This document shows positions 1-5,532 of a DNA stretch of 5,532 nt, piece after piece. How positions within the stretch are numbered: position 1 is the stretch's first letter; every line of letters begins with the position of its first letter. Origin of the DNA: Candidatus Heimdallarchaeota archaeon (GTDB taxonomy: Archaea > Asgardarchaeota > Heimdallarchaeia > Hodarchaeales > LC-3); the NCBI GenBank assembly GCA_027364495.1, contig DAHXPE010000405.1, positions 1 to 5,532 on the forward strand. Direction: 5' to 3'. A program made the translations under genes and the position numbers. The notes beneath the pieces were generated by a model. That model searched no databases. It was not told where the DNA came from and saw nothing but the letters and a program-made list of their open reading frames with translations.

Positions 1-125
1 AGACTTTATTAATGTCAATAAAATTTTTACAATTTGCCTAGCTATCCTTTTATGTGCTAGTTTTTTGGCTACTGTTAATGAAACTGAGAAAACCCTAACA
101 CTCACAAATGAAAGATTTGAACCAA
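1..125 (+). repeat. Left arm of a long inverted duplication (reaches the window edge)
   Basis: Position x here pairs with position 377-x of the right arm. Bases 1-119 are exactly complementary to 258-376, there is one mismatch (120 A against 257 G, where C would read as the copy), and 121-125 match again before similarity ends. The arm starts at base 1, so the true repeat may extend beyond the window. It encodes the same peptide as residues about 451-490 of the minus-strand membrane protein. This identity at base level across a coding segment means a recent duplication or a fold-back chimera, not chance. Confidence 0.97.
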
Positions 126-454
126 CCTACTTACCAAACAATATAACTAAGGCTGTCGATTTTTTAAACAACTTATCTTCGAAAGGAAATGTAATGTGGA
201 TCCCTACCGGTGGAACTTATCCTTGGAAAAATTACTCAGTGCTTACAAACTTTGGTGCAAATCTTTCATTTGTGAGTGTTAGGGTTTTCTCAGTTTCATT
301 AACAGTAGCCAAAAAACTAGCACATAAAAGGATAGCTAGGCAAATTGTAAAAATTTTATTGACATTAATAAAGTCTAGCAAGTTTTTCTTTTGTTCTTTT
401 TTATATTCATTAATAGCTTCTAAAATAAAAAAGGAACTTATTAAAAAAATATAA
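2..454 (+). pseudogene. Chimeric reading frame: membrane-protein gene segment joined to its own reverse complement
   Basis: The frame is open from the left edge and reads first as the same protein as the minus-strand membrane gene (…FINVNKIFTICLAILL…, then …NETEKTLTLTNERF). From about 120 to 257 it continues with sequence absent from the minus-strand version, including LPNNITKAVDFLNNL and VMWIPTGGTYPW. I infer this is the native continuation of that gene: a segment just after the last transmembrane helix, probably the start of an extracytoplasmic domain. After about 258 the frame runs into the reverse complement of the gene, giving a basic peptide with no expected function, up to a stop at 454. 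An ATG start at 65 would lie inside the copied coding region and is not credible. Only roughly 2-257 is informative coding sequence; the rest is a by-product of the junction. Confidence 0.75.
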
Positions 455-1728
455 GCATAGCAAAGTGCGGAAATCATTAAAAATGGAGTAACATCTCGTG
501 TAATACCTAGCAATCCAGGTGGAGATAATGTTATAGCAAGTGTATAAAAACTTCCAAAGGGAGAATTATATCCTTTAGATAGAACGAGAGAGATGATTAA
601 TAAAATGCCTATCGTAAGCATAAATTTTTTAAGTAATTTTGAATTAAAATTATTCATATTTTTGAAAATCATTGAATTACTGTGTCGTGAATACTCAATA
701 ATGTATTTCCTATTAGAATATTTATCTTTTTTTATTTTAATTTTAATATGACCTGCTATAAACCAAGACACAAAAAATATTACTACCAGTGGAATAGAAA
801 TATTTAAAATTGTAAAATTTTTCGGGTTTTGCCCGAAAAATGAATAAGCCGGTTGGCCAAACATAAAAACATCATATAAATTTAAAAAACTGGAGGTGTG
901 AGCTGTACTAATTGAGGAAGAAATTGAACCATAAGCCGTATATTGCCCTCCGACTCCATTGAGAAATCCTCCAAGAGTTTCAAAAAGAAAATAGGCATTT
1001 GCTAAAATTGTAAAGAGAAGTAGATATAATGTGTCTTTTGTCAGCAGTAATAAACTACGCACTTTTCTAGTGTCAATGATTGTTAATATCATAATTATGA
1101 TAATGAACAGTCCAACCGTTATGATCCACATTGGAACTGAATCTCCTACTGTTGAGATCAGGGCGAATTTCAAAATATCCGTCTTTTTGTGGCTATCAAA
1201 TATTTTTACCAAAAAATATACAAGGATTGGTGTTATCATATAAGACATTCCCCAAGTGTATAGTGGAGTTATCAAATTTGGATTTTGCCAATTTATTAAA
1301 TAAAATATTGCACCAATCGTTGCAGAAATTCTAATGATGAAAACTCTCTTAATTTTGAAATATTTCATTAAATTAATAGTGGAGAAGTAGAAGAATGGAC
1401 CACTAAGATAGGGAATAAGAAAAGTAAGTAAATGGTTAGCATAATAGGTTCCAAAAATTTCAATTAATGAGGTAGAAATCAAGGAGAAAACAACAGTTAC
1501 TGAAGAAGTTGGTGACCCGGAGAACCATGAATATATCATCAAATCTATTGAGTTTTTCTGGTAATAAAATATAGTAGCTTGCTCATCTCCAAAAAAGATA
1601 TAACCAGAACCAAAAATTAATCTCCCCAATAAGATCAATACAAGAATCGCAGGGAGGATGATACCTAAAAGTATGTCTATAAGTAGAATCAGAATTTTTT
1701 CATTTTTCAATGATGTAGACTTATTCAT
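232..1728 (-). CDS. Polytopic membrane protein, possible GT-C glycosyltransferase, 3' end replaced by an inverted-repeat junction
   Basis: The 498-residue frame has about ten or eleven hydrophobic helices (roughly residues 11-37, 98-120, 130-147, 160-176, 198-218, 231-250, 306-326, 369-385, 413-437, 458-474). The loop after helix 1 carries G47-D48-E49-Q50. GT-C glycosyltransferases, which use lipid-phosphate sugars at the outer face of the membrane, usually carry an acidic DxD/DEx-type motif in this loop, so a GT-C role is plausible but inferred. A lipid-linked glycan transporter or an uncharacterised integral protein remain possible. The start is supported by a GAGGGG Shine-Dalgarno five bases upstream, and it overlaps the preceding glycosyltransferase gene by 8 bases, so the two are co-transcribed. 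Residues 491-498 (after NERF) come from the inverted junction. The genuine continuation is read on the plus strand at about 120-257, so the real protein is at least some 45 residues longer and its end is not in the window. Confidence 0.8.
   Translation of the reverse strand: MNKSTSLKNEKILILLIDILLGIILPAILVLILLGRLIFGSGYIFFGDEQATIFYYQKNSIDLMIYSWFSGSPTSSVTVVFSLISTSLIEIFGTYYANHLLTFLIPYLSGPFFYFSTINLMKYFKIKRVFIIRISATIGAIFYLINWQNPNLITPLYTWGMSYMITPILVYFLVKIFDSHKKTDILKFALISTVGDSVPMWIITVGLFIIIIMILTIIDTRKVRSLLLLTKDTLYLLLFTILANAYFLFETLGGFLNGVGGQYTAYGSISSSISTAHTSSFLNLYDVFMFGQPAYSFFGQNPKNFTILNISIPLVVIFFVSWFIAGHIKIKIKKDKYSNRKYIIEYSRHSNSMIFKNMNNFNSKLLKKFMLTIGILLIISLVLSKGYNSPFGSFYTLAITLSPPGLLGITRDVTPFLMISALCYAYIFLISSFFILEAINEYKKEQKKNLLDFINVNKIFTICLAILLCASFLATVNETEKTLTLTNERFAPKFVSTE
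252..376 (-). repeat. Right arm of the inverted duplication
   Basis: Reverse complement of 1-125 with a single mismatch at 257. It sits inside the 3' part of the membrane-protein gene. The arms are separated by 126 bases (126-251). The only mismatch lies six bases from the inner end, next to a short TTGGT/ACCAA match. That pattern fits a template switch primed by short imperfect homology at the junction. Confidence 0.97.
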
Positions 1729-2836
1729 TTTTTCCCCTCATAGCCATCCCTGCGTATTCAGTTAGTTTTCTGGCAACGACTTTTGGATCCATGAGTTCCA
1801 CAATTTTATTTCTTACTGATGTTTTTTTTTCTTTATTTAAAGAAATCCACTCTCTAACTTTAATTTTAATTTCTTCTGGGTTGTTAATGTTTGCGATCAT
1901 TTCTGAAAATCCTGTAATTTCCTGAAAAGGTTGTAAGAAAGTAATTACTGGTGTCCCAGTTAAAATGCTTTCAATAGGCATCATTTCAAAATTTCCATTA
2001 TATATTGGTGATATGAATAAAATGTGAATACCGTATTCAGAAATTAATTGTTCTCGTGTTAGTGACCCCAAATAATTCATTGTTATGCTGTATTTTGTAG
2101 AAAATATTTCACCTGTCTCTTTTAAGCCAAAATAATCAAAAGAGGAAACCCCAGTAATTTCTTCTATTATTCTTATCGTAGAATAAGTAGATTTCAAATC
2201 CGTTTCATTCGAATTGCCCATAAACACTAACGCTCTATTTATTCTTTGTCTATTATTATTCTGATAAATTTGGTGATCTATTGGAATTTGAAGAACCCCC
2301 TTAACACTTATCGAATAAACTCTTTCTGTTAGTAGGGCTGACCAAATGGATTGAGTTACAACAAAACTTTCTGATAGTAATTTTATGTATTTATTGAGAA
2401 AAAAACTTACTATAATAGGAGGAATAATGCTCTTTAGTTTTAGACTAAACTTACCCATTACTCCAGAACTTAAATTTGGATCTATATCTCTGTATTTCTT
2501 AAATAAAAAATTATGTCCTTTGAAGTATTGGATCCATATCAATAGATTTACACTTGTCTCTCTTTTAATATCATAGAGGGCGTCAATAACTTCATAATCA
2601 TCTATAGTTATAAATATTTCATCTACAGAACTATTTCTTATCAAGGATTTTAATTCTTTTAGTTTTAACTGAGGTAAAGATAAATATGGGTTTTTAGCAC
2701 TTTTTTCATTAATGAGAATTTCGTGGGCATCATAATCCATCCCGATTTGTTTCATCCCCTTAAATAAATCTGAGAATATGGAATAAGTTACTGAATGTTC
2801 ATTTTTTTGTGATGGAATGAGAAAATGTACTTTCAC
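1721..2836 (-). CDS. Glycosyltransferase, GT-B fold, GT4-like (glycogen synthase/group 1 type)
   Basis: A 371-residue protein, a normal length for a single GT-B enzyme, probably cytoplasmic or membrane-associated, transferring a sugar from a nucleotide donor to a glycan or lipid carrier. The N-terminal Rossmann domain begins MKVHFLIPS (residues 1-9) and runs to about 195. The C-terminal donor domain starts at ALVFMGNSN (202-210), then YLGSLTREQLISEYGIHILF (255-274) and the donor-site segment FEMMPIESILTGTPVITF (283-300). The conserved second Glu of the EX7E motif is E289, but the first position (281) is Gly. The helix at 312-363 is the usual C-terminal return. The start is GTG: the frame has a stop four codons upstream and no other nearby start, and GAGG abuts the GTG too closely to be an ordinary ribosome site, so a leaderless or weakly guided start is likely. 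It overlaps the downstream membrane-protein gene by 8 bases. Donor and acceptor cannot be told from sequence. Confidence 0.92.
   Translation of the reverse strand: MKVHFLIPSQKNEHSVTYSIFSDLFKGMKQIGMDYDAHEILINEKSAKNPYLSLPQLKLKELKSLIRNSSVDEIFITIDDYEVIDALYDIKRETSVNLLIWIQYFKGHNFLFKKYRDIDPNLSSGVMGKFSLKLKSIIPPIIVSFFLNKYIKLLSESFVVTQSIWSALLTERVYSISVKGVLQIPIDHQIYQNNNRQRINRALVFMGNSNETDLKSTYSTIRIIEEITGVSSFDYFGLKETGEIFSTKYSITMNYLGSLTREQLISEYGIHILFISPIYNGNFEMMPIESILTGTPVITFLQPFQEITGFSEMIANINNPEEIKIKVREWISLNKEKKTSVRNKIVELMDPKVVARKLTEYAGMAMRGKNE
1734..1739 (-). promoter_or_regulatory. Shine-Dalgarno sequence for the membrane-protein gene
   Basis: GAGGGG on the minus strand, five bases before the ATG at 1728, inside the last codons of the upstream glycosyltransferase gene. 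It fixes the start codon and supports translation as the second gene of an operon. Neither of the other two genes has an equally good site. Confidence 0.65.
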
Positions 2837-2895
2837 CCTCTGAAATTATGGAAACGTTATTAACTCTTCGTAGTTCACTTTCATGATTATGATTA

Positions 2896-2910
2896 ATTAA
2901 TTTAAACATT
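2896..2910 (-). promoter_or_regulatory. Candidate archaeal TATA element for the glycosyltransferase operon
   Basis: On the minus strand the sequence reads TGTTTAAATTA around 2908-2898. Initiation some 25 bases downstream would give a leader of about 40 bases before the GTG at 2836. The region is so AT-rich that similar strings occur by chance. Confidence 0.22.
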
Positions 2911-3029
2911 TGTAATAACTAATAATATTCATATATCTGGTTCTAGTCAAACAAAGTATCATTTTCTATACATGCAATGATCCTTTTTGTTTCATTATTA
3001 AAGAGTTAAAGTTTATTCATCCTTGTTAT

Positions 3030-3587
3030 TTCTTCTTTGAGTTGTTTTCTGCATCTTGCAAATACTCATCTCCAATGTTAATGGTACCTAGGTCATCATC
3101 TCTGTACATATAGTTCAAACTTCGTGATTTGCTCAAATTTCATTTATCTAAATCTTGGTCCTTCCGTGAAACAGGTGAGTATAATATGAAACGGCTTTGA
3201 ATTGAATTTGCCATTTACCTTCTTCACAATCTATATCCTATACGCATGAGATTGGAACCTTCACTCGATTAGTTTTCATGCTTAAAAAATAACAGTCAAC
3301 TTTTCATTTCAACCAAAAGAACACTTTCTACACCTTTAAGTCCTTCTATATATTGATTTGCGTGTTGGACCATGCATTATATATTATCTTTATCAAAACT
3401 CGATCCCCATCATTTTAACTGATCTCTCTCAAGAATAGAGATTTACTTCTTTAGTTATCGCCTCTAGTCAATCTCTATTCTCGTATTCAAAGACTTGCAC
3501 ATATTTCCAACACACTCCGTACAACCTATCTATCAATTTCTTCTTGTCATAAGTTTCAATTATTTTCTTGTTTCTTCTTCGCTTTTC
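3030..3587 (-). pseudogene. Possible decayed minus-strand gene, family not recognised
   Basis: Protein-like minus-strand stretches follow one another in different frames. At 3587-3468 there is a segment containing KKIIETYDKKKLIDRLYG; after a TGA the same frame continues with LEAITKEVNLYS. At about 3376-3300 there is QYIEGLKGVESVLLVEMK, at about 3303-3147 DCEEGKWQIQFKAVSYY, and at about 3125-3030 NYMYRDDDLGTINIGDEYL ending in TAA. Together this would be a gene of roughly 185 codons broken by at least three stops and two or three frameshifts. The C-over-G bias of the plus strand agrees with minus-strand coding. Against it, at this base composition stop-free runs of 40-60 codons are expected by chance over six frames, and I recognise no family; a transposase remnant is only one guess. 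Confidence 0.22.
3432..3481. repeat. 12-base perfect inverted repeat with a 26-base loop
   Basis: AGAATAGAGATT at 3432-3443 is complementary to AATCTCTATTCT at 3470-3481. It could form a hairpin in RNA or DNA, or be a dyad binding site, but it lies far from both start codons and has no T-run after it, so it does not look like a terminator. No function is assigned. Confidence 0.5.
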
Positions 3588-3666
3588 TTAAAATATGGTT
3601 ATGTGCTATTCATACATAATATAATTTAAATTTTCTCATCAACTTATATTTTGCGGTAAAGATTGA

Positions 3667-3716
3667 TTATAAAAAATACTAATATAAAACATTAAATATG
3701 TGTCCAATATAAATGC
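3667..3716 (+). promoter_or_regulatory. Candidate TATA elements for gmd
   Basis: Three TATA-like strings lie upstream of the GTG at 3750: TTATAAAAAATA (3667-3678), AATATAAAAC (3681-3690) and AATATAAAT (3706-3714). The last would place initiation near 3732 and leave a leader of under 20 bases; the first would leave about 55. The sequence alone does not decide between them. Confidence 0.3.
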
Positions 3717-3749
3717 GATAACTTTTTATGTTGGAAAGAATGTAAAAAT

Positions 3750-4784
3750 GTGAAAGCTATAATAACTGGAATTTCGGGGCAAGATGGATATTTTCTTACT
3801 AATTTACTTTATAAAAAGGGCTATGAAATCATTGGGATAATAAGAAGAAATAGTTCAATGTCGATTGGGACAATTGAAAAACTCCCTAGGGAAACTAAAA
3901 ATCGACTTAATATAGAATATGGAGATCTTACTGATGCGAGTTTCTTTGCCAGATTACTTGAGAAGGAAAAACCTGATGAGTTGTACCACCTTGCAGCACA
4001 GAGTTTCGTGGGTTATAGTTTTCAGAATCCAGCATCAACATATGATGTAAATATTTCAGGAACTCTTAATGTTGCAAACGCGATAAAAGATTATTCTCCG
4101 AAGACAAAATTATACTTTGCTGCTACATCAGAAATGTACGGGCAGCCTGAAATTACCCCACAGAATGAAGAAACTCCCTTTAAACCACGGAGCCCATATG
4201 CAGTATCAAAGCTTGCAGGTTTTTGGACAATGAAGACCTATAGGGAAGCATATGGGTTAAGCATATCAAACGGAATACTTTTCAATCATGAAAGTGAAGT
4301 AAGAGGACCTGAATTTGTATCAAGAAAAATTAGTAAAGCTGTTGCGAAGATAAAAACAGGAAAACTGGATATATTAGAACTAGGTAACTTGAATGCAAGG
4401 AAGGATTGGGGTTATGCTGAAGATTATGTTTACGGTATGTGGTTGATGCTAAATAAAGATGAAGGGAATGATTTTGTTCTCGGAACAGGAGAGCTACACA
4501 CAGTCAGAGAGTTCGTTGAATTGGCATTTAATGAAGTGGGCATCAACATTCACTGGGAAGGTGAAGGACCAAACGAAACTGGCGTTTCGGATGAAGGAAA
4601 AATTATAGTGAAGGTGAATAAAAAATTTTTCAGGCCTCTGGAATCTGACAACTATTTGGCTGATTATTCTAAAGCTAAAAAATTACTTAATTGGAAACCC
4701 TCTACTTCGTTTAAACAGTTAATAAAATTAATGATTTCCAGTGATTTGGAATTGGAGACAGCAGAGAAAGACAGTACCAAATGA
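3750..4784 (+). CDS. gmd: GDP-mannose 4,6-dehydratase
   Basis: Converts GDP-D-mannose to GDP-4-keto-6-deoxy-D-mannose in the cytoplasm, the branch point for GDP-fucose, GDP-rhamnose, GDP-6-deoxytalose and perosamine. It is an extended short-chain dehydrogenase of 344 residues, the usual family length. Visible features: nucleotide-binding GISGQDG (7-13), R32-R33-N-S-S for the NADP phosphate, GDLTD (58-62), LAAQSFVGYSFQNP (81-94), catalytic T126/E128 in TSEMYG, Y150-xxx-K154 in SPYAVSK, the family signature GNLNARKDWGYAEDYV (212-227), and the C-terminal RPLESDNYLADYSKAKKLL (295-313). The usual NHESPRRG segment reads NHESEVRG (179-186), a local divergence that leaves the catalytic residues intact. 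The start is GTG: an in-frame TAA lies at 3693-3695 and no other start codon follows it, and the protein then begins exactly at the family's first strand. It is transcribed away from the glycosyltransferase operon and no partner deoxysugar enzyme is in the window. Among the three genes this is the most certain call. Confidence 0.97.
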   Translation: MKAIITGISGQDGYFLTNLLYKKGYEIIGIIRRNSSMSIGTIEKLPRETKNRLNIEYGDLTDASFFARLLEKEKPDELYHLAAQSFVGYSFQNPASTYDVNISGTLNVANAIKDYSPKTKLYFAATSEMYGQPEITPQNEETPFKPRSPYAVSKLAGFWTMKTYREAYGLSISNGILFNHESEVRGPEFVSRKISKAVAKIKTGKLDILELGNLNARKDWGYAEDYVYGMWLMLNKDEGNDFVLGTGELHTVREFVELAFNEVGINIHWEGEGPNETGVSDEGKIIVKVNKKFFRPLESDNYLADYSKAKKLLNWKPSTSFKQLIKLMISSDLELETAEKDSTK

Positions 4785-4972
4785 CTCAGGATGTGGATGA
4801 AGATATGTAATGAATCTCTCAATTCTTTGATCATCCACTCTAGGGAATTGCATATTTGGATGAGGACTCCGAAGTTGATTGCGTTTATCATCCGTTGATT
4901 TTTTTAAAGAAGAATTCCACTTTAAAGGTTGTTACATTTGATTCTAATTTTTGTGATCTAATTCCTATTTCA
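4781..4972 (+). pseudogene. Possible remnant of a gene translationally coupled to gmd
   Basis: The ATG at 4781 overlaps the gmd stop as ATGA, the classic arrangement of coupled operon genes. It reads only MTQDVDEDM before TAA and TGA. The same frame later runs open for 43 codons (4844-4972) with the protein-like GIAYLDEDSEVDCVYHPL and NSTLKVVTFDSNFCDLIP. This could be the start of a former downstream gene inactivated by stop mutations. It could equally be chance, since such open runs are expected in AT-rich DNA and ATGA at a TGA stop needs only a preceding A and T. No family is recognised. Confidence 0.17.
4899..4905 (+). terminator. Candidate T-run terminator after gmd
   Basis: Seven T residues in a row, about 115 bases past the gmd stop. 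Archaeal RNA polymerase can terminate at T-runs without a hairpin. It is the first run of this length after the gene, but T-runs are common in this sequence. Confidence 0.22.
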
Positions 4973-5059
4973 TAATATTCGCACTTTTCTAGTGCTAAAG
5001 ATGACTCGTAGCACAATCAACTTATCATCTCAATTAAAAAGATATGGTATATAAACATG

Positions 5060-5438
5060 TTTTATGACAACAAGATAAAGATCCGTCCTCTTTCATACAA
5101 CACTCTTAGAGTTTAACTGTTTAAGTGTGTAGATAGATTTATCCGTTTCTCATATCCTTTGCCAAAATTCTACCTTTTTGAATAATTGTGTCCTTATCTT
5201 CGAATAAAACATTAGTGAGATCTTCCAATTCCACAATCAATCATGTACTTGTTCCCTTAATTGAGTTCTCCAAAATAATTTAATAATTTGAACCTCCTTT
5301 TACAAGTTCGTCAATTAACACGAAAGCTGATATATTGTTATCATTCAATATATGGTTATGAATCATACCAAGTGGTTTCATAATGAAAAAAAGCCTCAAA
5401 TCTATAATTTTAATAACTATATTAATCCATACAAACAT
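5060..5438 (-). pseudogene. Possible minus-strand coding remnant, family not recognised
   Basis: One minus-strand frame is open from about 5438 to the TAA at 5282, with an ATG at 5381 beginning MKPLGMIHNHILNDNN and continuing to LIDELVKGGSNY. It resumes in the same frame to a TGA at 5243, then runs 33 codons containing VELEDLTNVLFEDKDTIIQK and GRILAKDM to a TAA at 5141. Three stops in about 100 codons is fewer than expected for random DNA of this composition, and the peptides look protein-like, but choosing the best of six frames weakens this. No family is recognised. Confidence 0.18.
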
Positions 5439-5532
5439 ATAAATTTAATTCCATCAGTAAAGTTACCAAAGAAAGAGTTGTTGTTCTTATAGAAAAACCT
5501 AATTGCATTGTTAAAAATAAAACTGTAAGATA

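Larger units (their letters stand above)
2837..3749. other. Gene-poor intergenic stretch between divergent genes
   Basis: 913 bases without an intact gene, long for a compact archaeal genome. It must hold the divergent promoters at its two ends. The middle has far more C than G on the plus strand (for example 13 C to 4 G in 3301-3360 and 18 to 4 in 3481-3540). Both minus-strand genes here tend the same way, so the interior may be former minus-strand coding DNA. No tRNA, rRNA or CRISPR pattern was seen. Confidence 0.7.
4785..5532. other. Gene-poor region downstream of gmd
   Basis: Nearly 750 bases to the right edge without an intact gene on either strand; stop codons are frequent in all frames. 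C exceeds G on the plus strand in part of it (15 to 4 in 5221-5280), hinting at a former minus-strand gene there. No RNA gene, tandem repeat or recognisable insertion-sequence end was found. Confidence 0.7.

Noticed and set aside
1031..1334. Two plus-strand open frames of about 70 residues
   Set aside because: They are antisense to the membrane-protein gene, whose hydrophobic coding sequence explains the open frames.
2385..2576. Plus-strand 63-residue open frame
   Set aside because: Antisense to the glycosyltransferase gene with no independent support.
3728..3745. Five-codon upstream frame (ATG TTG GAA AGA ATG TAA) and an ATGTGA start-stop overlapping the gmd GTG
   Set aside because: Too short to judge, and ATG triplets are common here; it could influence gmd translation, but the sequence gives no support beyond position.
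2837..3749. Possible CRISPR array or tandem repeat in the long gap
   Set aside because: No regularly spaced repeat unit was found; only one 12-base dyad stands out.
4664..4891. Minus-strand 75-residue open frame overlapping the end of gmd
   Set aside because: It lies antisense to the well-supported gmd C-terminus for much of its length, has no ribosome site and no recognisable domain.
5300..5532. Possible tRNA or structured RNA in the AT-rich right end
   Set aside because: No TψC-loop-like GTTCRANYC pattern with matching acceptor stem, and GC content is too low for a typical archaeal structured RNA.

Overview
The window is AT-rich DNA that looks archaeal. I infer an AT-rich Thermoplasmatota-like or comparable lineage from the AGA/AGG arginine usage, the GTG starts with little or no Shine-Dalgarno signal, the TATA-like elements and the style of the membrane protein; no marker gene proves this. 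The content is one half-filled sugar-metabolism / cell-surface glycan locus.

Layout. Positions 1-376 hold a near-perfect inverted duplication (arms 1-125 and 252-376, 126-base loop). It folds the 3' end of a membrane-protein gene back on itself, so both reading frames crossing it are chimeric. Positions 232-1728 (minus) hold that polytopic membrane protein, a possible GT-C-type glycosyltransferase whose real C-terminus is lost. It overlaps by 8 bases a GT-B glycosyltransferase (1721-2836, minus), so the two form an operon. Positions 2837-3749 have no intact gene; part of the stretch may be decayed minus-strand coding sequence. Positions 3750-4784 (plus) encode a complete GDP-mannose 4,6-dehydratase, divergent from the operon. 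Positions 4785-5532 again have no intact gene.

How they fit together. Gmd would supply GDP-4-keto-6-deoxy-mannose, the precursor of GDP-fucose, GDP-rhamnose and related 6-deoxysugars. The cytoplasmic GT-B enzyme could transfer a sugar to a lipid or glycan carrier, and the membrane protein could act on lipid-linked sugars at the outer face. No enzyme that would finish the deoxysugar is present, so the final sugar cannot be named. The gene-poor gaps on both sides of gmd suggest erosion or rearrangement. I found no RNA gene, CRISPR array or intact mobile element, and no convincing new system. The inverted duplication at the left edge is the strongest unusual signal, and it may be a technical artefact.
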